Assembly (NCBI RefSeq): GCF_042679085.1
Contig: NZ_JBHTLQ010000005.1
Span: 83,685 to 147,684 of the forward strand
DNA length: 64,000 nucleotides
Direction of reading: 5' to 3'
From: Phenylobacterium conjunctum
Lineage (GTDB): Bacteria > Pseudomonadota > Alphaproteobacteria > Caulobacterales > Caulobacteraceae
Shown here: piece by piece, positions 33,982 to 42,683 of the stretch
How positions within the stretch are numbered: position 1 is the first letter of the stretch
Layout of the letters: each line of letters begins with the position of its first letter
Program-made: the position numbers and the translations under genes
The notes under the pieces: model-generated
The model's database searches: none
Seen by the model: only the letters and a program-made list of their open reading frames with translations
What the model was told of the DNA's origin: nothing

Positions 33982-35054
33982 TCACCATGGTGCTGGGCCG
34001 CGATGGCTTCGTTGATGGCGCTCAAGGGGTAGGTCTTGATGAGCTTGTCGAAGGGCAGGCGGCCGGCCCGGTAGTGGTCGAGCAGTTCGGGTAGGAACTC
34101 GTCGGGATCGGAATCGCCTTCGATCACCCCCTTGACCGTCAGGCCGAAGGTGATGGCCGCCCCTAGGTCGCCGGGCATGGGCGTGCCGGGCGCCGGGACG
34201 CCGACAATGGCCAGGACGCCCTTGGAGCCCAGGGCCCCGAAGGCGCCGTTCAGCACGGCGGGCAGGCCGGTGGTGTCAAAGGCGTAGTCGACGCCCGCCG
34301 GCAGTATGGCCCGCACGGCCGCCGCCAGGTCTCCCTGCGCCTTGGGGTCGATGACGTGGGTTGCGCCGAGCTCCAGGGCCAGGTCGCGGCGCCCGGCCAG
34401 GGGCTCGACCAGGATGATGGTCGCGCACTTGCGGATCTTGGCCCCCATGACGGCGGCGAGGCCCACGGAGCCGCCGCCCAGGATCAGGATCGACGAGCCT
34501 TCGCGGGCTTCCAGCGAGCGCATGACGCCGCCGGCGCCGGTCTGGATCCCGCAGCCCAACGGCCCCATCAGCTCCAGGGGCACATCGTCGGGCGCCTTCA
34601 CCACGTTGCGCTCATAGGTCAGGGCGTAGGTGCCGAAGGAGGATTGGCCGAAGAAGTTGCCGGCGATCGGCCCATCGGCGTTCTTCAGGGTCATGGAGCC
34701 GTCGGTGCGCACGCCCGCATAGTTCAGCATCGGCATGGTCCGGCAGTAGGCCGCGTCGCCGTCGCCGCAGCGGTCGCACGCCCCGCAGGAGCGGAAGGTG
34801 ATCAGCACCTTGTCGCCGACCGCGACCTTCTTCACCGCCGAGCCGACCTTTTCGACCACGCCCGAGCCTTCATGGCCGAACACCGCCGGACGCGGGAAGA
34901 TGCCCTCGGCCTGCTGGAAGACGAGGTCGGTGTGGCAGAGGCCGACGCCGGCGATGCGCACCAGGATCTCGTCGGGCCGCGGATCGTCCAGCTGAACGGT
35001 CTCGACGGAAAATCCAGCTTGGCCCGTGCGGGCGACGGCGGCGGTGATGTCCAT
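33954..35054 (-). CDS. Zinc-dependent alcohol dehydrogenase (aryl-alcohol type)
   Basis: A 366-residue medium-chain dehydrogenase. GLCHTDL and GHEGSG give catalytic zinc ligands, CGACDRCGDGDAAYC the structural zinc, and GGGSVGLAAVMGAK the NAD site. The type resembles benzyl/aryl alcohol dehydrogenases (XylB-like). It overlaps chrA. The palindrome TTGACGTCAA (35148-35157) lies about 95 bp upstream and may be an operator. Confidence 0.88.
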   Translation of the reverse strand: MDITAAVARTGQAGFSVETVQLDDPRPDEILVRIAGVGLCHTDLVFQQAEGIFPRPAVFGHEGSGVVEKVGSAVKKVAVGDKVLITFRSCGACDRCGDGDAAYCRTMPMLNYAGVRTDGSMTLKNADGPIAGNFFGQSSFGTYALTYERNVVKAPDDVPLELMGPLGCGIQTGAGGVMRSLEAREGSSILILGGGSVGLAAVMGAKIRKCATIILVEPLAGRRDLALELGATHVIDPKAQGDLAAAVRAILPAGVDYAFDTTGLPAVLNGAFGALGSKGVLAIVGVPAPGTPMPGDLGAAITFGLTVKGVIEGDSDPDEFLPELLDHYRAGRLPFDKLIKTYPLSAINEAIAAQHHGECVKVVLIP

Positions 35055-35147
35055 GTCAGGCTCCCTGTTACCCCGATCCGGTGGGGCTTTTGTGACGAGC
35101 CTAGAGGGATGACGTGGCGGAGGGGGAGGGGTTTGGCGCCGGCCCGT

Positions 35148-35157
35148 TTGACGTCAA
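35148..35157. promoter_or_regulatory. Short palindrome upstream of alcohol dehydrogenase
   Basis: A perfect 10-bp dyad TTGACGTCAA in the 183-bp gap between the dehydrogenase and the pentapeptide gene. Further along, 35205-35230 is a strikingly AT-rich patch with no recognised role. Confidence 0.25.
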
Positions 35158-35237
35158 CATGGACGAAGGCCTTTGGCGTCTGGGGTGATCCAGCTCGACC
35201 AGAACAAAAGATAATTAAAACAATATATTGAGCGGCA

Positions 35238-36374
35238 TTAGACCGCTTCGAGGTCGATGGTGCGGCTCTGTGGCGGGGTCAGGCCGGTGCCGTTGAGGCA
35301 GGCGTCCTCCAGGTCCACGGGGCGAAGCCCGGAGCGCAGTTGCAGCGGGCGCAGGTTCGCGTCGCGGAATCGGGCGTGGGCGAGGTTGGCGCCTCGGAAC
35401 GAGGCCCCGCGCAGGTCCGCGCCGGTGAAGTCGGCCTTGCGCAGGTCGGCGCCGGCGAAATTCGCGCCGGACAGCTGAGCGCCAGAGAAGTCAACCCGGT
35501 AGGCCAGGGCGTTGCGGGCGGAGAGGCCTGGCAGCATGCGGTCCTTCAGGTGCGCCGAGGCCGGTCGCAGGTCCAGCCCGTCCAGGCGCGCGGGTTCGCC
35601 CTCGCGGCCCTCCGTGCGGACCCAGCGCTCCAGGCTGTCGATGGTCGCCAGGATCAGGGGGAGGCGCGCCTCGGCCTCCGGGGTCGTGTCGAGCACGCAG
35701 CCTTTCAGGGCCGAGGTCGGGATGTTCAGGCGGCTGACGTCTATGCCGGTCATCACGGCGCCGTTGAAGCGCGCGCCCTCGAGCCGCGCCCCGGCCAGGT
35801 CGGCGCCGTCCAAGATGGCGCCGCTGAAGTTGGCGTTCTTCAGATTGGCGAACCGCAGCTTGGCGCCGCGCATGGCGCAATTGGTGAAGTCCACCTCAAG
35901 GGCGACGGCCTCAGACAGGTCGGCGCCGTCCAGACGCGCGCCCTTCAGGCTCGTGCCGATCCACTTCAGGCCCGCCAGATCGTCATGCACCGCGAGCACG
36001 GCCGAGCGCATATCGGCTTCATCGAGGTTCGCCCCGGCGAGCTTGCAGCCGGCGAAATTGGCCCCGCGCAGGTCGGCGCGGAACAGGATCGCGGCGCGGA
36101 AGTCGCACCCCGCCAGGTTGGCGCAGTAGAGGGCCGCGCGGGACAGGTCCGTGCCGATGAAGCGGGTGTCGGCCAGGTCAGCGCCGGTGAAGTCGACGTC
36201 GGCCAGGTTGCGCTGCACGCAGTCCATCTTGCGGGCGATGACCATGCGGGGAATGGCGCGCGCGCCGCCGGGCAGGCCGCGCGCAAAGGTCTCGTGCGCC
36301 CGCACCAGCCGCTCAAACTGCTCGGCGGTGAGGGTGACGCCCTTGAACTTGAGGCCTGCCATGGCGTGACGCAT
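35238..36374 (-). CDS. Pentapeptide-repeat protein
   Basis: A 378-residue protein with two runs of A(D/N)LXX pentapeptide repeats (about residues 55-215 and 285-350), which fold into a right-handed quadrilateral beta-helix. They are separated by a helical insert (PEAEARLPLILATIDSLERW). Cys residues occur on the helix faces (YCANLAGCDF). Other members protect gyrase or act as scaffolds, but this one has no diagnostic partner. The start at 36374 follows AGGAG. Confidence 0.88.
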   Translation of the reverse strand: MRHAMAGLKFKGVTLTAEQFERLVRAHETFARGLPGGARAIPRMVIARKMDCVQRNLADVDFTGADLADTRFIGTDLSRAALYCANLAGCDFRAAILFRADLRGANFAGCKLAGANLDEADMRSAVLAVHDDLAGLKWIGTSLKGARLDGADLSEAVALEVDFTNCAMRGAKLRFANLKNANFSGAILDGADLAGARLEGARFNGAVMTGIDVSRLNIPTSALKGCVLDTTPEAEARLPLILATIDSLERWVRTEGREGEPARLDGLDLRPASAHLKDRMLPGLSARNALAYRVDFSGAQLSGANFAGADLRKADFTGADLRGASFRGANLAHARFRDANLRPLQLRSGLRPVDLEDACLNGTGLTPPQSRTIDLEAV

Positions 36375-36643
36375 CACGCACTCCTAGAGCGCCAGGCTTG
36401 AGAAACCTTGAAAATCACGGTTCCGCGCGTGCGTCCTCCACTTTGAGCTGGGAACATCTCGCGGAGAGTTCACCATTTCGGGCAGGAGCCGGACCTTATC
36501 TCGAGACCAAACGCCACGGATGGGTACCCCGCAGCGCGAACTGCCTCTAGTGTTTGATTCATTAAGCGCGTGGAGTCGCCCAGTTTATTGCTATCGCTCA
36601 GCGTCAGGGCTGGGTTTTCATGTACCCGATTTGGGAATAGTCG

Positions 36644-37540
36644 ATGTCGAACCTGCCGCATCAAGTTGTGAGATTGGCCCTCAACTTCAACCTGGTCAGC
36701 GCCGACTTGCTTTCGAGAGCCCTTCCACTCGACTTTGGGCCGGGCCTTGTGTTCCTGGAAATCAACTACGAGAACCTGCAGAAGCAGAAGTCTCCGCTGG
36801 AGCCGCGACGGCCGGTGTCGGCCTACCGCATCGCGCGCGAACTGCGTCTGCCCTACGAGACCGGCCGCCGATATGTGAACCAGCTGGTCGATGTCGGCTG
36901 GTGTGAGCGTCTGGATCGGGGGTTCATCGCGGCCGCTCAGGGACCCGGGGAGGCTGCGGTGTCCAGCACCGTGCCTGCAGTCTGGGAAGCCGTCTGGCAC
37001 TATGTGGACGCCCTCAACCGCGCGGGCGTGGAGATACCCGTCGGTGGCTTCAGTTCGCCGTTCAACGTCAAGTCACGGGTGGCGCTTGAGGCCAGTCTGC
37101 ACTTCCTGAATTTGCTGAGGATCGGCTGTGACGTGTTTGGCATCGACGCCCACGACGCCCTGCTGATGTACGCGATCCTGACCGCCAACACCGCTCATGT
37201 GACCGCACGCCTGAGCGCCGCTGACCTGGCCGCCGATGTCGGCGCCCCCATTCCGGACTCGCAACGCCGCCCGGTGTCGGCGTACCGCCTCGCCCAGGAC
37301 CTGCGCGCGCCCTATGAGACGATCCGCCGGCACGTCCGCCGCCTGGTCAAGGCGGGGCTCTGTGTGGACGCGCCGGACGGCGGCGTCATCGCGCCGGCGC
37401 GAGCTCATGACCGCCCTGAGATCCGACAGGGCGTCACCGCGATCAACGCTGAAGTGGCGAGGTTCCTGAAGGTGATCGCCGACATCACGCCTCTGCCGCT
37501 TGAGGAGCCGCAGGTGGAACCGGTGTTGCGCTCGGCCTGA
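36644..37540 (+). CDS. Internally duplicated winged-helix-like protein
   Basis: A 298-residue protein of two similar halves. RRPVSAYRIARELRLPYET at about residues 50-70 recurs as RRPVSAYRLAQDLRAPYET near residue 205. Each is followed by a helix (RRYVNQLVDVGW and RRHVRRLVKAGL) and a strand, as in a helix-turn-helix with wing. An upstream helical segment in each half may be a sensory or dimerisation unit. It is probably a DNA-binding regulator, but I do not recognise a named family. The start has only a weak ribosome site. Confidence 0.65.
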   Translation: MSNLPHQVVRLALNFNLVSADLLSRALPLDFGPGLVFLEINYENLQKQKSPLEPRRPVSAYRIARELRLPYETGRRYVNQLVDVGWCERLDRGFIAAAQGPGEAAVSSTVPAVWEAVWHYVDALNRAGVEIPVGGFSSPFNVKSRVALEASLHFLNLLRIGCDVFGIDAHDALLMYAILTANTAHVTARLSAADLAADVGAPIPDSQRRPVSAYRLAQDLRAPYETIRRHVRRLVKAGLCVDAPDGGVIAPARAHDRPEIRQGVTAINAEVARFLKVIADITPLPLEEPQVEPVLRSA

Positions 37541-37549
37541 GCCGTCCCC

Positions 37550-39622
37550 TCAATGGGGCAAGGCGCTCAGGTAAGAGGCCAGGCCCGCGATCTCGGCCTC
37601 CGTCAATCCCACCGCCTGCGCCCGCATGGGGCCGGTGGTCAGCGCCTGGACGATGCGCGATGGCGGTGTCCGGGCCAGGGCGGCAAGCGTCGGGATATTC
37701 GGCTGACCAGACCCATGACAGACCGCGCACCTGGCCTGGAAAAGCTGCTGGGCTTTTTCGGCGCTGACCGTCTGGCGCGCAGGTAGGGCCGCAAACTGGA
37801 CGTCGCCGAGACTGCGGGTGTCTGGTTCGCGTGCGGCTCCACCTGCGGGACGAAGACCGAAGGCCTCGATGCGATCGGTTCCGACGAAGACCAGGCCCTT
37901 GGCGATGGTCGGCTCGTTGTACTTGCCCCCGGTTCCAAGAAGCCCCGGCGCGCTTTTCCACAGCAGGGTGAGGTCGCGGGCGTCGAAGGCGTAGAGCACG
38001 GGCCGGGGCGCCTTGGGCCCATAGAGCGGCGCGGATCGCGGGGCGTCGGTGTCCAGCACCCAGACAATCGCGCCGCGGGCGCCTCGGCTGGTGACGACGG
38101 GCGAGCCCGGATTGTGCAGGGTCTCTGTGGTCTGCTGGCGGTCCATGGCGAGGTAGGCTGGGCGACCCGGCGCCGCCACCACCTTCAGCCGCACGAGGCC
38201 CGGCGGGACGCTGACGCTGAGATTGTCCGGCCGCTTGCTGCTGCCGGAGACGAACAGGTAGGTCGCGCTGCGAGCGTCGCGGTACTGGGCGGCAGTGCTG
38301 CGGCTCTTGGCCTGGTCGACCATGCCGTGGGTTTCGGAATAGGGCGCGAAGACGCTCAGCGGCCCCGGCTTGCCGAACTGAGGCTGTGGGTCGGGGGCGA
38401 GCAGTGAGCCGTCCGTCGCCGGGTCCTGGCTGCAGGCCGGCCGCTTGACCCGCGACCCGGGCAGGGCGTCCCGGTCGAGCAGGTAGGCGACCCCTTGCTT
38501 GGCGCCCGCCAGGCCGAGCAGGCGCGGCGTGCTGGTCCGGGACGACGGCAGGTCGATGACGAAGGTACCGCTGCTGCCCAGGTCGATGTCCATCGACTGG
38601 GCCTGGCAGTAGTTGAAGGGGGTGTAGGTCCCCGCCAGGGTCAGGCCCTCGACCCCGTCGCGAAACTGCAGGATCGACTGGCCCCAGTCGCCGGGGGTGT
38701 CCGGAAAGACGCCGGCGACCCCGCCGTTCCTCTGGGTATTGAGAATGCTGGCGCCGGTGGCGATGGAGACGCGGCCCTGGGCGTCCAGCGCCGGGCCGCC
38801 GGAGGACCACATGCCGCCTTGGGTTTCGGACGTAACCGGCGTGGTCGAGAAGGCCGAGGCGATGCCGGGGCTGCGGGTGTCCACCGAGACCAGCCAGCCG
38901 CTGGCCTCGTCGCCGCCGAAGGCGACATAGAGCCTGGCGCCGTCCGGGCTGAGGTTCAGGGCTCCGCGCTGGATGAGGGGATTGTCGGGATAGCGGGTCG
39001 TTCCGTTCCGGTTCACGCCTGGACGGTTGAGGGTCTCGGCGTTCAGCGTCACCGGCCAGCCCGGCAGCGTCCGGCCGCTCGACAGGTCCAGGGCGTGCGC
39101 CTGCCAGCCCGCCTGGACATCGCAGGCGGTCACATAGATCCGGTTGGCGGCGCGATCGATCACCGGGGTGGAGAGATTGCCGCCGATGCTCAGGCAGGGC
39201 CGGGGCGTGAGACGGGCGCTCCAGAGGATCTCACCGGCGGGCAGGGCTGTGGCCTGCGAGGCGTTCACCGCATAGACGAAGCCGATATTGGTCGCCGCGA
39301 ACACCACGTCGTGGCGGCCGCGCTGGGTCTCGGTCGCGATGTCGAGCCCGCCCGCATAGAGCGGGGTGGCGAACAGCCGGGGCGGGAGGCCGCCAAGCCC
39401 ATGCAGCCGCGGGGAGCGCCAGACGAGCCCGAACCCGTGGCCGGCGACGGCGTCCGGCGTGAGGATCCGCTCATGGGCGTTCCAGCCGGTGCGGGCGGCG
39501 TCCTGGTGGTAGGTCAGCTTGTCGTCCGGTCGGTCCGCCGTGGGCGGCTCGGCCATGCCGAACAGGGGCAGGATGGCCGCCAGGGCGGCGCCCAGGCGCA
39601 GGGTGTTGCGAAGGCGGGTCAC
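37550..39622 (-). CDS. PQQ-type beta-propeller protein with C-terminal cytochrome c domain
   Basis: A 690-residue exported protein. After a signal peptide (ends near FGMAEPP) there is a large propeller of PQQ/WD-like blades (QDAARTGWNAHERILTPDAV, GGNLSTPVID, YNEPTIAKGLVFVGTDRIEA). A C-terminal class I cytochrome c domain follows with CAVCH (haem Cys632, Cys635, His636). This resembles quinohaemoprotein dehydrogenases, but the canonical PQQ disulfide and catalytic Asp are not obvious, so it may be an electron-transfer or binding protein. It overlaps the upstream ThuA gene by four bases. Confidence 0.8.
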   Translation of the reverse strand: MTRLRNTLRLGAALAAILPLFGMAEPPTADRPDDKLTYHQDAARTGWNAHERILTPDAVAGHGFGLVWRSPRLHGLGGLPPRLFATPLYAGGLDIATETQRGRHDVVFAATNIGFVYAVNASQATALPAGEILWSARLTPRPCLSIGGNLSTPVIDRAANRIYVTACDVQAGWQAHALDLSSGRTLPGWPVTLNAETLNRPGVNRNGTTRYPDNPLIQRGALNLSPDGARLYVAFGGDEASGWLVSVDTRSPGIASAFSTTPVTSETQGGMWSSGGPALDAQGRVSIATGASILNTQRNGGVAGVFPDTPGDWGQSILQFRDGVEGLTLAGTYTPFNYCQAQSMDIDLGSSGTFVIDLPSSRTSTPRLLGLAGAKQGVAYLLDRDALPGSRVKRPACSQDPATDGSLLAPDPQPQFGKPGPLSVFAPYSETHGMVDQAKSRSTAAQYRDARSATYLFVSGSSKRPDNLSVSVPPGLVRLKVVAAPGRPAYLAMDRQQTTETLHNPGSPVVTSRGARGAIVWVLDTDAPRSAPLYGPKAPRPVLYAFDARDLTLLWKSAPGLLGTGGKYNEPTIAKGLVFVGTDRIEAFGLRPAGGAAREPDTRSLGDVQFAALPARQTVSAEKAQQLFQARCAVCHGSGQPNIPTLAALARTPPSRIVQALTTGPMRAQAVGLTEAEIAGLASYLSALPH

Positions 39623-40410
39623 GGCGCCGGCGCCCCTGCCGTCCAGAGGATCGCGTTGAGGATCAGCCGCTGCAGCTGGGGCTGGTCCAGGGCGTCGAGG
39701 TAGTGGAGGCCAGTGTAGCCGAAGGACCGCCCGCCGCCCGGGCGCTCATACACCCAGGCGACCGGCCGGCTCACCTGCTGCTTCGGGTCGGGCAGCGCGC
39801 CATGAAGCTCGCCCGTCATGACGGGCGTGACGCCCGATCCCGCATAGCGCAGGGTCGGATAGACCTCGTCCTTCAGGGCGAAGGGGGAGACCCCGCGGGT
39901 CACCGGGTGGGACGCGGGCGTGAAGGCGATCAGCTCATCCGCGCGGTCGGGCATGCCGTAGCGCGCCGCGCCCAGCCATTGGGGCAGCGGCAGATCATCT
40001 CCGGGGCTGAGGGTGGAGGCTTGGTGCAGGGTCACGAGCCCGACGCCCTGGTCCATGAGGGTCGCGAAGCGCGAGCGCAGGACCGGATCCCGCAGGGGGT
40101 GGCGATCAAGCCCGTCGAAGTACCAGACCACCGTCCGGGCCCGGTCGAGGGCGTCCGGGGCCGTGGGCCAGCCCTGCGGATAGGCGACCACGTGCAGACC
40201 CTTGGGCAGGTCCGGAGCGCCGCGCACCAGCTCGGCCAGGTGAGGGACGCCGGCGGGGAAATCATGCTGGCGGGCCCCGTGGCTCTTCACCCCGCCGATG
40301 ATCACCACCTCATCGCGGGGCGGCGCCGGATCCTGGGCGTGGGCGGCCCCCGCCAAGCCCAGCAGCACTGCCGCGAGTCCCGCCCGCCAGGCTCTCAAGC
40401 GCCGCCTCAT
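39619..40410 (-). CDS. Exported ThuA-like (class I amidotransferase-fold) protein
   Basis: A 263-residue ThuA-like protein with a signal peptide ending near AHAQDP. The domain begins VVIIGGVKSHGARQHDFPAG, and HPLRDP, TLHQASTL, VTRGVSPFALKDEVYPTLRY and GRSFGYTGLHY are typical. ThuA proteins are linked with sugar oxidation (trehalose utilisation). It is translationally coupled to the propeller-cytochrome, suggesting a periplasmic oxidation system. The start at 40410 is favoured by GGGGGA at seven bases. Confidence 0.85.
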   Translation of the reverse strand: MRRRLRAWRAGLAAVLLGLAGAAHAQDPAPPRDEVVIIGGVKSHGARQHDFPAGVPHLAELVRGAPDLPKGLHVVAYPQGWPTAPDALDRARTVVWYFDGLDRHPLRDPVLRSRFATLMDQGVGLVTLHQASTLSPGDDLPLPQWLGAARYGMPDRADELIAFTPASHPVTRGVSPFALKDEVYPTLRYAGSGVTPVMTGELHGALPDPKQQVSRPVAWVYERPGGGRSFGYTGLHYLDALDQPQLQRLILNAILWTAGAPAP

Positions 40411-40506
40411 GTCCATTCCCCCGTTGCGCGCGAACCGTCCGGTTCATCTGCGTCAGGCGGGCATGCTAGGGGCCGCTTGGGCGTCCGCGCTAGACGGGCG
40501 CCCGAT

Positions 40507-40541
40507 GTAATGGCGATTACTTTGCATGTAATTGCAATTAC
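40507..40541. promoter_or_regulatory. Two phased palindromes upstream of the ThuA/propeller operon
   Basis: GTAATGGCGATTAC (40507-40520) and GTAATTGCAATTAC (40528-40541) share GTAAT-NGCN-ATTAC. They are 21 bp apart centre to centre, two helical turns, so two regulator dimers could bind the same face. They lie 97-131 bp before the ThuA start and also close to the end of the DUF4345 gene. Confidence 0.6.
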
Positions 40542-40579
40542 TTAAGGGCGGGACCTTCAGCGGCGAGGCGCTCGACGGC

Positions 40580-40990
40580 TCAGGCGTTGGGGGCTGACTT
40601 CCAGGTCCACAGGGCGAGCGCCGGGAAGGCCGCCAGCTCGAGGATCAGGGGCTGCAGCAGATCTGGACCGGTGACGACGGCGAGGCCGGTGGAAACAAGG
40701 CGGACGACGCCGCCGACGAACACCATCCCGCAGATCGCCAGGACGGTCGATTTCAGCGCCGCCGGCTTCCAGGTCGCGGCGCACAGCGTGAGGCCCAGGC
40801 CAAGCCAGACCCCGCCCAGGAAGCGCACATGACTGTCCCGAACCGCGAACAGGCCTGGGTCTGTCACGGCCAGAAAGTCGGTCCCGCCCTGCCAGCCCAA
40901 GGTCCGGATTCCGCCAAAGCCGACATTCAGGCCCAGGAAGATCACCGCAAGGCCGGCCAGCAGATAGACGATGCGCAGCGCCACACTCAT
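40580..40990 (-). CDS. DUF4345 membrane protein
   Basis: A 136-residue protein with four membrane helices and the DUF4345 hallmark VRFLGGVWLGLGLTL. The function is unknown. The ATG at 40990 follows GGAG at six bases; an ATG four codons upstream lacks a good site. It is divergent from a TetR gene with a perfect palindromic operator between them, so it is the likely target of that repressor. Confidence 0.82.
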   Translation of the reverse strand: MSVALRIVYLLAGLAVIFLGLNVGFGGIRTLGWQGGTDFLAVTDPGLFAVRDSHVRFLGGVWLGLGLTLCAATWKPAALKSTVLAICGMVFVGGVVRLVSTGLAVVTGPDLLQPLILELAAFPALALWTWKSAPNA

Positions 40991-41010
40991 CGAGGGCTCC
41001 ATGAAAAATA

Positions 41011-41024
41011 TGATACGCGTATCA
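41011..41024. promoter_or_regulatory. Perfect 14-bp TetR-type operator
   Basis: TGATACGCGTATCA is a perfect dyad in the 92-bp gap between the DUF4345 gene and the divergent TetR gene. It lies 21 bp from the first and 59 bp from the second, where one repressor dimer could block both promoters. Confidence 0.7.
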
Positions 41025-41082
41025 ATTAAATGGTGAGGCCCTAGGGGTCAAGCTGTGCGACCATCAGGCCGTGGAGGGTGCA

Positions 41083-41703
41083 ATGGAATCACAGCCGCTA
41101 GGCCGGGGGCGGGGACGTCCGGAACGATCGGGGGATGAGCGCGCCAGGATGCGGGCGCGGATCGAGGCCTGCGCCCGCGACCTCTTTTATCGAGAGGGCT
41201 ATGAGGCGGTCTCTATGCGGAAGATCGCGGCTGGCCTGTCGTGTTCCACGAACACGCTCTACGCCTACTTCGACAGCAAGATGGACATCCTGGCCGCCGT
41301 TTGGGCGGACATCTTTGGGCAGGTCTTCGCCGAGCTGACGCCAGGCGTAGCAGCGCAGGAGACCGCGGCCGGACGTGTCCAGGCCTTCTGCGAAGGCTAT
41401 GTGCGCGGCTGGCTGGTCCGCCCGGAGGAGTACCGGCTGGTTTTCATGTCGGGCGGGGTGACCCAGGCGGATGTCAGCGCCTTCCTGGCGGACGAGCGCC
41501 TGGCCGGCGCCTTCGAAGCTCTGCTGGACGGGCTCGCCGCGCACCATGGTGTGACCACGGAGGACCCTGAGGTCTTGCGCCGCCGGGACTACCTGCTCAC
41601 CGCGATCCACGGCGTGCCGCACTGCCTGATCACCATGAGCGGCCACCCCTGGCCCCCCGCAGACGATCTCGTCCGGATGGCGGTGGACGCAGCCCTGCGC
41701 TGA
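41083..41703 (+). CDS. TetR-family transcriptional regulator
   Basis: A 206-residue TetR regulator. The HTH is at about residues 22-68 (AVSMRKIAAGLSCSTNTLYA then YFDSKMDIL), with a C-terminal ligand domain of the WHG/TetR_C type. The start is set by GGAGG six bases upstream. It is divergent from DUF4345 with operator TGATACGCGTATCA between, implying autoregulation. Confidence 0.9.
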   Translation: MESQPLGRGRGRPERSGDERARMRARIEACARDLFYREGYEAVSMRKIAAGLSCSTNTLYAYFDSKMDILAAVWADIFGQVFAELTPGVAAQETAAGRVQAFCEGYVRGWLVRPEEYRLVFMSGGVTQADVSAFLADERLAGAFEALLDGLAAHHGVTTEDPEVLRRRDYLLTAIHGVPHCLITMSGHPWPPADDLVRMAVDAALR

Positions 41704-41788
41704 CGCCGCCGCGACTGTCGGGGCGGACGACTGGGCGAAGATTTTATCAGGATTGGCGGTCCATCGGAGCCCTGGGCTCGCGAAGGAA

Positions 41789-41863
41789 TGGTGGATGCGA
41801 CAGGGATTGAACCTGTGACCCCCTCGGTGTGAACGAGGTGCTCTCCCGCTGAGCTACGCATCC
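41789..41863 (-). tRNA. tRNA-Val (anticodon CAC)
   Basis: A 75-nt cloverleaf with encoded CCA on the minus strand. The acceptor arms are GGATGCG and CGCATCC, the anticodon loop TTCACAC gives CAC, and the T-arm contains GGTTCAATCC. Confidence 0.97.
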
Positions 41864-41879
41864 GCCGGAAGGGGTGCGC

Positions 41880-42593
41880 CTATAGCCCGGTTGTTCGCGG
41901 CTCGCAAGCGGTCAAAAGCGTCTCGCAGGCTTCGATGAGCTGGTCGTAGTGATCGATGAGGATGTCGGCCCCGAGCTCGGTCACCGGGATGTCGGTATAG
42001 CCGAAGGAGACCAGCACCAGGGGCGCGCCGCAGGCCTTGGCGCATCCGGCGTCCGGGGCCGCGTCGCCGACCATGATGGTCCGGTCGAGGCGTCCGCCGG
42101 CCAGCTCGACGGCGGTCGCCAGGTGGCGCGGGTCGGGCTTGCGGGCCGGGGACAGGTCGGCCCCGACGATGGCGTCGAAATAGGGGGCGAGGTCGAGGGC
42201 TTCGAGAATCGGCCGCGACAGCGGGGTGATCTTGTTGGTGCAGACCGTCAGCCGGGCGCCGCGGGCCTTCAGCTCGGCCAGGGCCTCGGCCACGCCCGGG
42301 AAGGGACGGGTCAGGTCGGTGCTGTGCTGCTCGTAGTGGGCGAGGAAGCGGGCGAACAGGCCGTCCATCTGCTCCGCCGTGGGAGTGAGGCCCTGGGCCG
42401 CGAAGCCCTGTTCCAGCATGCGCCGGGCGCCGTGGCCGATGAAGGACCGCGCGGTGTCAAACGGCAGCAGAGGCAGCCCCTCCTGCGTCAGGATCAGGTT
42501 CAGGGTCCCGACCAGGTCCGGGGCGGAGTCCACCAGGGTGCCGTCGAGATCAAAGGCGATGGTCGCCCCATCCAGGACAGAAAGCTCGGGCAT
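41880..42593 (-). CDS. gph: Phosphoglycolate phosphatase (HAD family)
   Basis: A 237-residue HAD phosphatase. Motif I is FDLDGTLVDS, motif II VCTNK, motif III RKPDP and motif IV MVGDAAPDA. The cap domain and length match Gph, which removes 2-phosphoglycolate from DNA repair or oxygenase activity. The start MPELSV is chosen by family fit; its GGAG lies 12 bases upstream, which is long. It is divergent from glmU. Confidence 0.88.
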   Translation of the reverse strand: MPELSVLDGATIAFDLDGTLVDSAPDLVGTLNLILTQEGLPLLPFDTARSFIGHGARRMLEQGFAAQGLTPTAEQMDGLFARFLAHYEQHSTDLTRPFPGVAEALAELKARGARLTVCTNKITPLSRPILEALDLAPYFDAIVGADLSPARKPDPRHLATAVELAGGRLDRTIMVGDAAPDAGCAKACGAPLVLVSFGYTDIPVTELGADILIDHYDQLIEACETLLTACEPRTTGL

Positions 42594-42683
42594 GGGGACG
42601 GTGCGCTCCAATGAAACCGCTCGCCGTTTCAGGTAAGAGCCGCGAGATTGCAACGAACGACTTCGATTCCAGGATCAGATCCC

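Noticed and set aside
35205..35230. AT-rich patch as a replication origin or attachment site
   Set aside because: It is only about 25 bp with no DnaA boxes, repeats or integrase nearby.
36400..36424. GGAAC on the minus strand upstream of the pentapeptide gene
   Set aside because: No GTT at 16-17 bases; spacing does not fit an EcfG promoter.
37550..39622. Assignment as a true PQQ alcohol dehydrogenase
   Set aside because: The vicinal disulfide and catalytic Asp of PQQ dehydrogenases are not evident; only propeller blades and a cytochrome c motif can be supported.
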